The notes under the pieces were generated by a model. It had not been told where the DNA came from. It did no database searches and saw only the letters and a program-made list of their open reading frames with translations. Positions 33,821 to 44,500 of a stretch of DNA of 64,000 nucleotides are shown here, one piece after another (the stretch's first letter is position 1; every line of letters begins with the position of its first letter). Both the position numbers and the translations under genes were made by a program. Source of the stretch: an uncultured Siphonobacter sp. (GTDB lineage Bacteria > Bacteroidota > Bacteroidia > Cytophagales > Spirosomataceae); NCBI GenBank assembly GCA_913775095.1, contig CAJYIW010000002.1, forward strand, positions 186,001 to 250,000. The letters run 5' to 3'.

Positions 33821-36800
33821 ATGAAAAACCATTTACTCCGCCTGTTTTTTCTAATCATTAGCTTCAATACCTGGGCACAGACGGCTCCGAAGGAGGAAAT
33901 GACGTATAGCCTGGACCCTGCCATGCCAGCGTATGGTCCGGCGTACGGGCTGTCTATTGTGGCGGGAAAAAATAAGGTATTTGGGGTAGCCCGTGCTTCA
34001 AATACGGGGCCTGCTTCCTCCTTTGGCCTGGAAGAGCTGGTTTCTTTCAACGCCAGCAACACTAAACTGGTAAAGACCTTACAGAGCTGTTCGACTAGCC
34101 CCGGATTAGGTACGCCCTGCATTCAGTCTTACCATGCCATAACAGCCGTAGAAGAAAACGGAGTGATTCTGAGTACGCAGGATTCTATTAAAAAGTATAG
34201 TGATACGCACGTATTACAGTGGAAAGTAGTAACTCCTCAGGATGCTAAAATGGCGAATGCATTGCCCCGCATCTATCAGGCCTCATCCGATCTTTTTTAC
34301 TTCTATTACACCAATCTGGTGACGAATAAGCAGACGGTTTATCAAATCAAATCAGGCATTCTATCCACGATGCTAACAGAAAACGTTTCCGGTTCTCCAT
34401 CTCTTTCGGCTTTATCTACCACTTCGGATGGAGGCTTCGTAGTCCTGGCAAAGGATGGCTTACGGAAGTACGACTCCGCAGGGAAGCTGAGCTGGACCAA
34501 GTCCGGGTTCTCCGGCAGTTTTCTGCTTAGCAATGATGCCTTTATTTACGTGAACGATGGCAGTGCCGTTACGAAGGTTAATGCCAGTGGGAATCAGGTT
34601 TGGAAAGTAAGTCTGGCGGGAGCCAGCGAAGGACTTCTGCAAGCGGATGGAAGTCTGTGGGTGCGAACCGCAACCTCCGTAGTGAAGCTGGATTCGGCCG
34701 GAAAAACGCTGATTACCCTTGCTCAGAAAGCGGAACAAATGATTTTAACAACCGCCGACGAGCTGGTGATTCTGGTGAAGACTAATGCGGAGAGCTTTGA
34801 TATCAAAAAGTACACTACGGGCGGAGATTTGAAGTGGAGCAATACGATCGGCTTCGGAGGAATGATTGCGGCAGCGAACGATGGCGGTATCTACTACACC
34901 GTGAACGTACTGAAAGGAAAAACCACCTCGACTCAGGCGAATTATTACATTCCTGTGCTCTACAAATTAGGCCTTGATTGCTCGCTCACCGCCACCATTA
35001 CGCCTCCTGCGTCAACGAACCTCTGTGCCGGAACTAGCCTGAAATTAACCGCCAAACCAGTCAGCAGTACCTCCGGAACGTATAGCTATCAATGGAAAAA
35101 AGACGGAGTAAACGTAGGTACCAATACTATAGACTACACCGCCACCCAGTCCGGTAAATATTCGGTTGTCATTACTCAGGGATCCTGCTCGGCCACTTCA
35201 TCCGAACTTACGCTTACCGTTAGCCCTAATCCCGTCGTATCAGCCATTACTGGTAACAAAGACGAAATTTGCGAAGGCACCACCGTGACACTCGCTACCC
35301 AGGCTTCAGGGGGAACGGGTTCTATTTACACCTATCAGTGGGCAAGAGATGACGTAGCTTATCCGGGAGCGACCAAAGCTTCCTTTGACGTAAGTACTCC
35401 TGGAAAATACAGCATCACGGCTAAAGATGGTAATGGGTGTGTGTCAGCCCCTCAGAGCACAACGGTAACGTTTATTAAGCCTATCGTTTACATCACTCCT
35501 GTATTTCCCGTAAATGGTAAAGAGTGGTTATGCTCTGCTGATAAAGACAGTCTCCAGATACGAATTTATACGGCTCCAAATTTTAAAGCGGATACATACA
35601 TCTGGAAGCGTAATGGAAGAGAGATCAGTAGAGTTAATGGCTCAATATATACCAGAGACGTAGCAGAATACACCTTCGAAGCTTCTAATTCCAATGGCTG
35701 TAAAGCGATTTCTCCTTCTGTTAAAACGGAGATTGCTCCTTCTCCCTCTGCCAACGCAGGTCCCGGAGCTACATTGACGGGATCGGAAGTATATGACGTG
35801 AAAAAGCTGAATATGTCGGTCGCTACCGGCGGAACGGCTCCTTACCGCTACCAGTGGGCTACGTACCCCGGAACGCAGTCGTACGATGACGAGAAACCCA
35901 CTTTTGCTCCCTTCTCAAACAATACGAATGTCATCCTTACAGTGGTCGATAGCAAAAACTGCATCGCCCGCGACACTGCCTTTGTGCAGGTAAACAGCTG
36001 TAAGCTTCGATCAACAATCTCCGCTGCGGACCGTAAGAATTACGTCTGTGAGGGAAATACGCTGTTACTCTCAAGTGTAGTGACGGATAGTCTCGGAGCG
36101 GTGAAATACAGCTGGCGGGAAGGAAACACGGTCGTGAGTACCAGCAAAAATGCCTTGATTGATAAAGCCGGTTCGTATTATGTGAGCATTGAAGATTCCA
36201 AAGGTTGCCGGAGTACGTCCAATATTCAGGTCATCAGTCAGAAGGCTTCTCCTAAACCCGTCATTAATGGCGATGCTGCGTATTGCAAAGGCGGCGGAGC
36301 CTTATTAAACGTGGCGGTTACGGGTGGACAGTTGCCATACAAATACAAGTGGGAATTAGGAAGTGCTCCAATTACAGCCACGACCAGCCAGTATAATGCG
36401 GCGGCTCCGGGCAACTATTACGTAACGGTGACGGATGATTTTGGCTGTTATACCAAATCTGCGGCCAAGGTGATTACTGAAAAAGGAACTGATCTGGTGT
36501 CTAATATTACACCAGCCAACTCTTTACAGGTTATGGAACCCGACAGCGTGGTGCTTAATGCGACCGTGGGCTTAGGATACACGTATTTATGGCGGAAGGA
36601 TAACACAAACATTGCCGGTTCCAATCAGTCGCGGCTGGTGTTAAAAGGAGCCCGTCAGAGCGGGAATTACGTAGTAATCGTGTCCAGAGATGGTTGTTCC
36701 GTACCCTCGCGGTCCGTCATGGTTCGGATCGAGGCTCCCACTTCCGTAGAACCCGCTGTTCCCCGGATTATGGTTCAGGTAGCTCCCAATCCAGCCCTGA

Positions 36801-37021
36801 ACCGTGCGGTGGTTTCAGTTAGTCTTCCTCAGGCTTCGGAAGCACAGATTCAGGTGTACAGCCCGATGGGACAGGCTTTGCTCTCACAGGATAGTCCGCA
36901 ACGTTCGAAAAATCACCGCTTTGAATTAGACTTATCTCGTCTCTCTTCCGGGCTCTTTATCTGGAAAGTACAGGCCGGAAGCCACTCCCAGCAGGGCCGC
37001 CTGGTGAAGGGCAGCGAATAA
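33821..37021 (+). CDS. Large secreted Ig/PKD-repeat protein with T9SS sorting domain
   Basis: A 1066-residue surface or secreted protein. Residues 1-19 are a signal peptide ending TWAQ. Residues about 30-380 form a beta-propeller-like region with repeated GGF/GGI blades (TTSDGGFVVLAKDGLRKYD, AANDGGIYYT). From about 385 to 985 there are several Ig-like/PKD-like modules, each with an xYxYQW-K core and paired cysteines (DEICEGTTVTLAT, NYVCEGNTLLLSS, AAYCKGGGALLNV). The last 75 residues are a type A T9SS C-terminal domain (VAPNPALNRAVVSV, SSGLFIWKVQAG). It is probably an adhesin or a matrix protein. The window's sprA belongs to the same secretion route. Confidence 0.88.
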   Translation: MKNHLLRLFFLIISFNTWAQTAPKEEMTYSLDPAMPAYGPAYGLSIVAGKNKVFGVARASNTGPASSFGLEELVSFNASNTKLVKTLQSCSTSPGLGTPCIQSYHAITAVEENGVILSTQDSIKKYSDTHVLQWKVVTPQDAKMANALPRIYQASSDLFYFYYTNLVTNKQTVYQIKSGILSTMLTENVSGSPSLSALSTTSDGGFVVLAKDGLRKYDSAGKLSWTKSGFSGSFLLSNDAFIYVNDGSAVTKVNASGNQVWKVSLAGASEGLLQADGSLWVRTATSVVKLDSAGKTLITLAQKAEQMILTTADELVILVKTNAESFDIKKYTTGGDLKWSNTIGFGGMIAAANDGGIYYTVNVLKGKTTSTQANYYIPVLYKLGLDCSLTATITPPASTNLCAGTSLKLTAKPVSSTSGTYSYQWKKDGVNVGTNTIDYTATQSGKYSVVITQGSCSATSSELTLTVSPNPVVSAITGNKDEICEGTTVTLATQASGGTGSIYTYQWARDDVAYPGATKASFDVSTPGKYSITAKDGNGCVSAPQSTTVTFIKPIVYITPVFPVNGKEWLCSADKDSLQIRIYTAPNFKADTYIWKRNGREISRVNGSIYTRDVAEYTFEASNSNGCKAISPSVKTEIAPSPSANAGPGATLTGSEVYDVKKLNMSVATGGTAPYRYQWATYPGTQSYDDEKPTFAPFSNNTNVILTVVDSKNCIARDTAFVQVNSCKLRSTISAADRKNYVCEGNTLLLSSVVTDSLGAVKYSWREGNTVVSTSKNALIDKAGSYYVSIEDSKGCRSTSNIQVISQKASPKPVINGDAAYCKGGGALLNVAVTGGQLPYKYKWELGSAPITATTSQYNAAAPGNYYVTVTDDFGCYTKSAAKVITEKGTDLVSNITPANSLQVMEPDSVVLNATVGLGYTYLWRKDNTNIAGSNQSRLVLKGARQSGNYVVIVSRDGCSVPSRSVMVRIEAPTSVEPAVPRIMVQVAPNPALNRAVVSVSLPQASEAQIQVYSPMGQALLSQDSPQRSKNHRFELDLSRLSSGLFIWKVQAGSHSQQGRLVKGSE

Positions 37022-37028
37022 AAACAAA

Positions 37029-37060
37029 AAAGGTAAAGGCTTATACGGCCTTTACCTTTC
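37029..37060. terminator. Terminator after the T9SS cargo gene
   Basis: Perfect arms AAAGGTAAAGGC (37029-37040) and GCCTTTACCTTT (37048-37059) with a 7-nt loop, 7 bp past the stop. A-rich sequence on the left makes it usable from the minus strand as well. Confidence 0.75.
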
Positions 37061-37135
37061 CACTACCAAAGACCCCCGGATGAAAAGGGCCCTTATCAAA
37101 CTAACTCCTTGTCTTTAATAATACCTGTGTCTGTT

Positions 37136-38710
37136 TCAGACAACCATTTGATGATGAAGCGTGGGGTTTTTACTAGTTCTTTCTACTCGGATAATTTGTA
37201 TATTTCTTGCTAAGGCATCCGTCTCAAAGCGTTCGATGATGGTTCGGATGTCACTGTCGATATAACTGGTTTCGCTGTAATCCATCTCCACGACGAAATC
37301 GTTTGGCACACTCTCCAGTAAAGCACTCATACTGGCTTTGTTAAGAAAGGAAACATAATCTCCCAGCCGAATCTGAATGCCTTCTTTCCCGTCGTAACGG
37401 CAGGGAAAGGTCTGGTGTGCTTTCAGGTATATTTCACGAATAATGAAGAATACGCTGATAAACATTCCGATGATGATACCTGAAATCAGGTCCGTCAGCA
37501 GGATCGCACCGACGGTGGCAATAAAGGGTAAAAACTTCAGAATACCCGCTTCATACTGTTGCTTAAAAACGCTGACGCGAGCCAGTTGATAGCCGGTCAG
37601 CAGCAGGATGGAAGCCAGAGCTGCCCATGGAATCTGGTTGAGCAGGGCGGGAAATGCAGCCACGCAAACCAGTAACATCAGTCCATGAATCAGAGCCGCC
37701 CGTTTGGTACGGGCCCCGGCGTTCAGGCTAATGGAGCTTCGCACGATCACCGAGGTAAGGGGCATTCCTCCAATCAGGCCGCAAATCAGATTTCCTATTC
37801 CCTGAGCTTTTAGCTCCTGATTGGCGGGCGTTTTACGCTTCAGCGGGTCCAGCTCGTCGGTAGCTTCGATGGAAAGCAGGGCCTGCAAACTAGCCACCAG
37901 AGCAATCGTCAGAGCAGCCGTATACACGCTTGGGTTACTGAGCTGACTAAAATCCGGGAACGTGAATAAATGCAGAAACCCTGAAAAATCTTCCGGCACG
38001 GGTAACTGAACCAGATGATTATCTTTAAGAGCCAGAGTCGGATTAAAAATCTGAAGCAGGGTATTGATTCCAATTCCAATTCCTACGACCAGTAATGCGG
38101 AAGGTATTTGACTGGGTAAACGCTTTTGCCTTCGATGGTACAGTTCGTAGCTGATCAGAATGCTCAGCGAGACAATGGCAATGGTAATGGCCGTGGCATT
38201 GACATGCACCAAAGCCCACTGAAACTGTCTGATGAGATCAATCCCGTCGGGCTGGAAAAGCGAAAATCCTTCAGCGGTGTGATCATCGTAGCCAACCAGA
38301 AGTGGTATTTGTTTGAAAATCAAGATAATACCAATAGCTGCCAGCATTCCTTTAATGACCGATGAAGGGAAAAAGTTGCTGATGAGGCCCGCCCGGGCAT
38401 AACCCAGGATGATTTGAAATACGCCTGCCACGCAGGTTGCTAACAGAAAAGTAGAGAACGTTCCGAGGCTGTCCATGGCAGAGGCTACCACGATGATCAG
38501 ACCTGCTTCCGGCCCGGAAATACTGAGGGCCGACTTACTGAAAATCCCCACAACCAGCCCTCCGACAATTCCGGCAATTACCCCAGCAAACAGAGGTACT
38601 CCCGAAACCAGTGCGATACCTAAACAAAGCGGTACGGCGACCAGAAAGGAAACCACTCCGCCCCGAATGTCCCCCCAGAGGAGTGATTCAGAAGTAGACT
38701 GAGTTTTCAT
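37136..38710 (-). CDS. SulP-family anion transporter
   Basis: A 524-residue inner-membrane carrier. About twelve to fourteen membrane helices lie in residues 10-420 (GGVVSFLVAVPLCLGIALVS, AGIVGGLVVGIFSKSALSIS, GPEAGLIIVVASAM), followed by a C-terminal cytoplasmic STAS domain (about 435-515: VSFLNKASMSALLESVPND, VVEMDYSETSYIDSDIRTI). SulP proteins carry sulfate, bicarbonate, molybdate or dicarboxylates. The sequence style is close to bicarbonate/sulfate carriers, but the ion is unproven. A TACCTTTG -7 element lies about 140 bp upstream, giving a long leader, and the gene follows a two-component kinase. Confidence 0.92.
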   Translation of the reverse strand: MKTQSTSESLLWGDIRGGVVSFLVAVPLCLGIALVSGVPLFAGVIAGIVGGLVVGIFSKSALSISGPEAGLIIVVASAMDSLGTFSTFLLATCVAGVFQIILGYARAGLISNFFPSSVIKGMLAAIGIILIFKQIPLLVGYDDHTAEGFSLFQPDGIDLIRQFQWALVHVNATAITIAIVSLSILISYELYHRRQKRLPSQIPSALLVVGIGIGINTLLQIFNPTLALKDNHLVQLPVPEDFSGFLHLFTFPDFSQLSNPSVYTAALTIALVASLQALLSIEATDELDPLKRKTPANQELKAQGIGNLICGLIGGMPLTSVIVRSSISLNAGARTKRAALIHGLMLLVCVAAFPALLNQIPWAALASILLLTGYQLARVSVFKQQYEAGILKFLPFIATVGAILLTDLISGIIIGMFISVFFIIREIYLKAHQTFPCRYDGKEGIQIRLGDYVSFLNKASMSALLESVPNDFVVEMDYSETSYIDSDIRTIIERFETDALARNIQIIRVERTSKNPTLHHQMVV

Positions 38711-38851
38711 GTGTAGAAACGGCTAAAATGGACGCACTCTACGATACTGATTTTCCGAATGCAATCAAGCCGGAAATCTCACGCGGGCAGGATAGACCAG
38801 GGTTACTTTTAGCTGTAAATAAGCTGAAAATGAACAAATTCTAGCCTGGAA

Positions 38852-38859
38852 CAAAGGTA
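38852..38859 (-). promoter_or_regulatory. -7 element upstream of the SulP gene
   Basis: The minus strand reads TACCTTTG, matching TAnnTTTG. It lies 142 bp before the ATG at 38710 with no obvious -33 partner. If used, the transcript has a leader of about 135 nt. Confidence 0.4.
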
Positions 38860-38936
38860 ATGAAGGGGGGCTTAATGGAAATTAAGAGTCCATTAGGATC
38901 TCATTAGAGAACGATGAGAAAGTAATTAGAAATCGG

Positions 38937-40313
38937 TTAGAAGGTTCTTTGCAGGTGGATCGTCATGGTGGTACCTTCGCTCACTCGGGAACGTACCTGA
39001 ATGCTGCCCCGGTGCAGTTGAACAATGCGGTGAGTCAGGGGAAGTCCAATGCCGTAGCCGTGAATTTTTTTCACATTATCGGCCCGAAAGAACGGTTCAT
39101 AAATGTGTTTGAGATCTTCTTCACTGATGCCTACGCCCTGATCCGCGAAGCTGATGGAAGCCCCCTCGGGGTGCATGCCCAGCGTTACCTTCACCTGGTT
39201 GTTATCCGAAAACTTGCAGCCGTTTTCCATTAGATTGAGAAAAGCCGTAGTCAGTAAAGACGGATTCCCTTTCACCAGCAGGGAAGGCTGCTCCTCCGCC
39301 GTTTCTCCCGCAAAAGAGAAAATCATCTGATAGTGGGAATGCTTGGTGGTGAGTAACTTGGCCGCATCATAAATGACCTCATCGAGGGATACTTCCTGAA
39401 ATTTTACGGTCGAGTCATCCTGACTTACCTGTGCCAGTTCGAGCAGGTTGTTGGATAGATTATTGAGCCGTTTGATGGCCTCCAGTACGGTTTTCCATTT
39501 GGCTTCGTGCTCCTCAGCCGTGCGGGGTCTGATGAGCGTCACCTCAATTTGGCCCGTGATGATGGTCAGAGGTGTGCGTAACTCGTGCGAGGCATTGGCC
39601 ACAAAGTCCCGCTGCACTTCAAAAGCCTTCTGCACGCGGTCAAGCATGGAGTTGAAGGTATGAGCCAACTGGGCGATTTCGTCGTGATCGTTGCCCGCCA
39701 CGACGCGTTGGTTCAGGTTGAGAGCTTTGATTTCATCCACCTGTTTCACCACCGCCGAAATGGGCTGAAGGGCCCGGCCCGCAAAAAACCAGCCTGAGAT
39801 ACCCACCAGCGTCAGACTGAAGACCAGCCCAAACCCCAGAATGGTCCGTAGGTGCTTCATTTCAGTTAATCCGTATTCATCGTAAGCAGAGGCAATGATG
39901 ATCAGGTTGGTGTCATCGTGTTCGTAAATCAGTCCGACGATTTCCTTTTTACCATAGCGGACAAACACCTCATTTTTTTGCCTGACCCGGTTCAGCAGAT
40001 CCAGTTCGTCCACAATCCGGTCGGGCCGGTTTTCGCTTTCGTAAATGATTTTTCCCTGAAGGTTATACACAATAATCTGCTCCTGGGGCAGCGAAGTCAG
40101 GTTGTTGCGTTCGAAGAGCTGGAGAAGTTTGGCATCAATTTTCTGCTCTTCAATGAGCAGGCGGGCCGTCGTTTTAGCTTTGTCGGTCAGACGTAAGTAA
40201 AAATCCCGCTGCCGGAAATATTCCGAAACGAAGTAAACCACCGAGGAAAACAGAATCAGGTTAGCCGCCACAATAAGCAGAAAGGTGACGGAGAGCTTGG
40301 ACCTGATTTTCAT
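38937..40313 (-). CDS. HAMP sensor histidine kinase of a two-component pair
   Basis: A 458-residue membrane kinase. Transmembrane helices are at about 9-32 and 155-178 and enclose a periplasmic sensor of about 120 residues. HAMP (about 180-232, ALQPISAVVKQVDEI) is followed by the HisKA box FVANASHELRTPLT with phospho-acceptor His243, then N box NLMENGCKFSDN, G1 DQGVGIS and G2 GYGIGLPL. All catalytic elements are intact. Its partner regulator lies 139 bp upstream, an unusually wide gap that holds a dispersed hairpin element. The signal is unknown. Confidence 0.94.
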   Translation of the reverse strand: MKIRSKLSVTFLLIVAANLILFSSVVYFVSEYFRQRDFYLRLTDKAKTTARLLIEEQKIDAKLLQLFERNNLTSLPQEQIIVYNLQGKIIYESENRPDRIVDELDLLNRVRQKNEVFVRYGKKEIVGLIYEHDDTNLIIIASAYDEYGLTEMKHLRTILGFGLVFSLTLVGISGWFFAGRALQPISAVVKQVDEIKALNLNQRVVAGNDHDEIAQLAHTFNSMLDRVQKAFEVQRDFVANASHELRTPLTIITGQIEVTLIRPRTAEEHEAKWKTVLEAIKRLNNLSNNLLELAQVSQDDSTVKFQEVSLDEVIYDAAKLLTTKHSHYQMIFSFAGETAEEQPSLLVKGNPSLLTTAFLNLMENGCKFSDNNQVKVTLGMHPEGASISFADQGVGISEEDLKHIYEPFFRADNVKKIHGYGIGLPLTHRIVQLHRGSIQVRSRVSEGTTMTIHLQRTF

Positions 40314-40350
40314 TGGAGTAAACGTGGTTTGTAGGTTCTGTTTTTATATA

Positions 40351-40372
40351 GAGACGTCGATTTATCGCGTCT
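40351..40372. repeat. GAGACG hairpin mini-repeat, copy B
   Basis: GAGACG-T-CGAT pairs with ATCG-CGTCT(C) around a two-base loop with one bulged T. It sits between the regulator and kinase genes. The related copy is at 12982-13002. Confidence 0.6.
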
Positions 40373-40452
40373 CCGCCGGGGAAAGGGAATGATTGGAGGG
40401 TAATCAAAACCGCCTCAACCCAGACGCCATAAAGTCGCCTTTCTACCTACCA

Positions 40453-41136
40453 TTAATCCTGCATTTCCTGCATGATATACCCAATCCCGCTGATGGTATG
40501 AATCAGCTTGGGGGAAAAATCTTTATCAATCTTTTTGCGGAGGTAATTCACGTACACATCCACGACGTTCGTACCCGTGTCGAAGTTCACATCCCAGACT
40601 TTCTCGGCGATTTCGCTGCGGGATAAAGCCCGGTTCTGATTCTTCAGAAAAAATTCCAGCAGAGCCAGTTCACGGGCCGTCAGGCTGATTTTCTGGTTAT
40701 CGCGTTTCAGCGTTTTACTTTTCTGATTATACTCCAGATCAGCAATCTTGAGAATCACCGCTTCCGTCGGAACGGTCAATCGGCGACGATTCAGAGCCCG
40801 CAACCGGGCCATTAATTCCCGAAACTCAAAGGGTTTGACCAGGTAATCATCCGCTCCGGCATCAAAGCCCGTCAGAACATTATCAGTCGTTCCAAAGGCC
40901 GTCAGCATCAGAATAGATACGTCTTCGTATTTCTCCCGAATGATCTTGCAAAGTTCAAAACCGTTCATAATGGGCAGGTTCACGTCCAGAATGACGGTTC
41001 CGTATTCCTGCTCTTTCAGTAACTGCTGGGCCCGGAAGGCATCGTCGGCAATGTCTGCTTCGAGGCCATAGTCTTCCAGCCCGCTTTTAATAAAAGAGGC
41101 GACGTCCTGCTCGTCTTCAACCACCAGAATTTTCAT
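40453..41136 (-). CDS. OmpR/PhoB-family response regulator
   Basis: A 227-residue regulator. The receiver domain has the acidic pair Glu7-Asp8 (VVEDEQD), phospho-acceptor Asp51 (VILDVNLP), Thr near 79 (LMLTAFG) and Lys near 101 (YLVKPF). The C-terminal winged helix (about 130-225: LTARELALLEFFLKNQNRAL, VDVYVNYLRKKIDKD) binds DNA. It is transcribed before the kinase in the same direction. The target genes cannot be inferred from the sequence. Confidence 0.95.
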   Translation of the reverse strand: MKILVVEDEQDVASFIKSGLEDYGLEADIADDAFRAQQLLKEQEYGTVILDVNLPIMNGFELCKIIREKYEDVSILMLTAFGTTDNVLTGFDAGADDYLVKPFEFRELMARLRALNRRRLTVPTEAVILKIADLEYNQKSKTLKRDNQKISLTARELALLEFFLKNQNRALSRSEIAEKVWDVNFDTGTNVVDVYVNYLRKKIDKDFSPKLIHTISGIGYIMQEMQD

Positions 41137-41512
41137 AATTCTACATTTTCACTACGAAATAAAAGCCTTTTTTTGGGAAAACACGCATGATAAAGAATCC
41201 AGAGATGAGATCCATCGCTTAAAATGAGTAACTATCCTTTCGCAGTAGCCTAGCTTCGCCGAGTAACAAAATAGCTGGGTGGGCCTCTGGCCGGGTAGTA
41301 TGGTTGGGGTCGGCAAGCGTTAGGTTACTCAGGAGGCCAGCGAAATGCGTAGATAGCGTTATATACTTTATGGCCTGGGGTAATGCTGCCAGCAAAAAAG
41401 CTGGCAGCGGCATCTTTAATGCTAGTGCTAGAATGCTCTTTCGGATTTGCAATCCGAAAGCAATTTGCTTGGGATTTATAATCCTAAACAATACCTCTAA
41501 ACCGCCTTAGAC
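41137..41512. repeat. Gene-free stretch with composite hairpin element, right side of the macroglobulin gene
   Basis: Contains the hairpin GCTGCCAGC/GCTGGCAGC with a 6-nt A loop (41385-41408). After 29 nt comes the palindrome CTTTCGGATT/AATCCGAAAG (41438-41460), then GGGATTTATAATCC (41471-41484). The same three elements recur in the same order at 47155-47265. An open frame of about 90 codons crosses the area on the minus strand but consists of repeat sequence. Confidence 0.75.
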
Positions 41513-44500
41513 TTAGTCAACCGTTACGATTCCAACGCCTGAATAACTACGATACTCGCCGTTATACATTGCATCGGCTGATACCGGGCCGGCCGTGAAT
41601 TTGCCTTTGGAAACGGCTCGGGCAAGGTAGTAATACGTTTGCGGTTTCCCGGAAACATTCACGAAGTAATGAATGCGGTCGTCACGTAAATCAAAGTGGT
41701 CGGGGTAAGATTGCCCTTTGATCCAGCTTAAATCACGTTCGGGCGTAATCCGTGGATTTTCGATCTCCAGACCCGCCGGTAACATATCCGTAATGACTAC
41801 ATTTTCAACGGGCAAGCCATTCTGCGTTCGCACCGTTACCCGAACAACGATCAGTTCATTTTGACGCAGATTGCGGGTAATGGGTTGTCCGCTGCGGTCG
41901 AGATACTGTTTCCGAACTTCCAGAATCTGATCACCCTGTGGAACGGTATTCCCCTGCGACAGGCCCTCCGCCTGAGCGAAGTAATACAGGGAACCTTTGC
42001 CCGAAGTAGTAAGGGTCAAGGGCGTTTGTAAGCCCTTGCTGAGTACCAGATCCTTACCTGTAAACGACGCCAGCGAACGCCCGGCTGACTTGATCTGAGC
42101 GGTAGCAGTAGCGGCAGCCGACTGTTTGGCCAGCTTACCCAGGGCCAGTAAGGCAAAACTTTCCTCCTGCGTAGATAACCATCGATTCTGTTGTACTGCC
42201 GCCGAAAGCTGACGGGCCAGACCCGGAATTTGCGGATTTGTCGCATCCGTTTCCAGTAAAGTATTCAGCACCAGAGCCTGATTGCGAATCGGACTGGAGA
42301 AGTTACCGCCGGTTTGCCGCGGACTGCGATCAACGGGATACGCTTTAGGCAGTAACGCGGATTGACTTGATTCATCGCCCAGAAAGCCAAAAGCCCCCGC
42401 CAGCAGATACCGGGAGTCGGTGGTCAGCAGGGACGTATTGGCCTTGTAATAATTCATTACCGAACGATTGGAACGACCCGCCAGTGTCAGGACATAGAGG
42501 CTGTAGACGGTTTCACGACGGGCCTGCATTCGGTTCGTGAGGCTGCCGTCTTCGTTGTGAATAACGGCCTTCTCATTGGCCTGGTTGCTCACCTGCTGAT
42601 TAAGGTAATCCAGTGCCTTGCTCAGCGTGGTGGCATTTACTTCGTACCCCGCTTTTTGAGCTTCAATCATAAAATGGACGGCATAAGCCGTGGCCCACCA
42701 TTCGTCGCGTTGCCCCGCCTGCCACATGGCTAAACCGCCGTTGTACAACTGTAAGGTTTCAATTTTCCGTAACGCCGCCGCTACATTCGCGGCCGGATTC
42801 AGGTCGGAGGTACCGGATTTCAGATACGGTTTTCGATCACTTTGAATCGTTTTAACCAGGTCGGCGAAGTATAGCTGAGGAAACGCCGCCGAAACGGATT
42901 GCTCCAGACAGCCGTAGGGATAACTCAGCAAATGATCAAGTCGATTGGCGAGTGAAACCAGCGGCGAGCGACTGATCCGCAGGGACGCCTTCACGGTTCC
43001 GGGAACAAAGTCCTGAAGCGAAAGTGGTACGGTAGCCGTTTGCCCGGCGTTCACCGTTCCTGAAACCGAAGTTTTGATTAAACCGACGCTGGGCCGAACG
43101 GTCAGGTCCACTTCTTCCGTAAACGTTTCTCCCAGCCCTTTGACCAATACTTTCACTTTACCCGTACCGATGGCCTGAGCAGCTTTAACGCTGAAGGTAA
43201 CCCGGCCTTCGGCGTCAGGATTGATGTTGATAACCTGCGGAGCGGGGGACTGGTTTTGTAAAGCTCCCGTCGTTTGCAACGTTGCCGTTACGGAGGCCGC
43301 TTTCTTCGTGGTATTGGTAATGTTAACCGGAACGATCAGTTCATCCGAAGGACTGGCAAAGCGGGGGAGAGCCGTGCTAATGACCAGCGGGTCGGCCACT
43401 TTGATGTGCTGCGTGGCTGATCCAAAGGCTTGGTCCTTATAAGCCACGGCCATAATTCGCAGATCACCCGAAAACTGGGGAATGTCTACACTGAAACTGG
43501 CCTCGCCGCTAGCGTTCGCTTGCAGAATGCCACTCCATAACGCCACGAGTTTTACCCGACCATTCGCCAGCGGGTTCACCCGTTTTTCCATATCAAACCC
43601 GTCCCCACCGACGGAACTTCGCGAGCGAATGCCTAACTCGGGATGGAGATAGGCATAGAGGTCATAACCAGCTACTTCCAGAGCCCGCTTCTGATAAAAG
43701 AAACCGTAGGCATCGGGAGATTTGTAATTTTTCAGTTGAAGAATACCTTCGTCCACTACGGCCAGGGTTACCTGAGCATTTCGGGCCGTTTTTACACGAA
43801 TCGTCTGACGCGTTTTTGACCGGGATTTTTCGACGGAAGTTATGGCAACGTCTAATTGATTATCCGCATCCGAAACCATAACCGGAGCATACCCGTGAGC
43901 GACCGTCAGTGGTAAATCTTCGTCGTTCATTTCCCGGAAAAGCGTCGCCGCTACGTAAATATTGGGTAAATGCTCTTTACCCACCGAGAAACTTAGTTCG
44001 GCAGATTTGTTGTCGGTGGTTAATACGTGATGTTCGAGTACGCGATTGCGTTCGAGGGTAACCAGCAATTTACCCGAAAAAGGCGTTTTGAATAATACTT
44101 TGGCCTGATCGCCCACCTGATAAGAAGGTTTATCGAAGGTCATTGCTACCTGACCTTCGTTATTCACTTCAAAAGCCGTGGAGCTGGTTTGACCGTACCC
44201 GTAAGCGTAAAACGACTGACTCGTCCAGTTTCGCGAACCTGCCCGGTGCAGGCGAACTTCGTATTCCCCGGAAACGGGCGGAGCATAACTGACCGAAGCT
44301 CGCCCTTTGGCGAAGGCAACCGCCCGACTAAAAACGATTTTTGATTGCTTTTTGGACGAATATTTCATCGAACCATCCGCATGCTTCTCAATCACCGTCT
44401 GGTAATCGTGTTTGATAATGTCAAGCTGACCCTGAGCGTTTTGAGGTTGTCCATCCGCATTTAACGCTACGAGTGGAATGGTAACCGGAGCATTGGTACC

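Noticed and set aside
41219-41491. 90-codon frame on the minus strand beside the macroglobulin gene
   Set aside because: Its sequence is hairpin repeats and the translated protein has no recognisable pattern.
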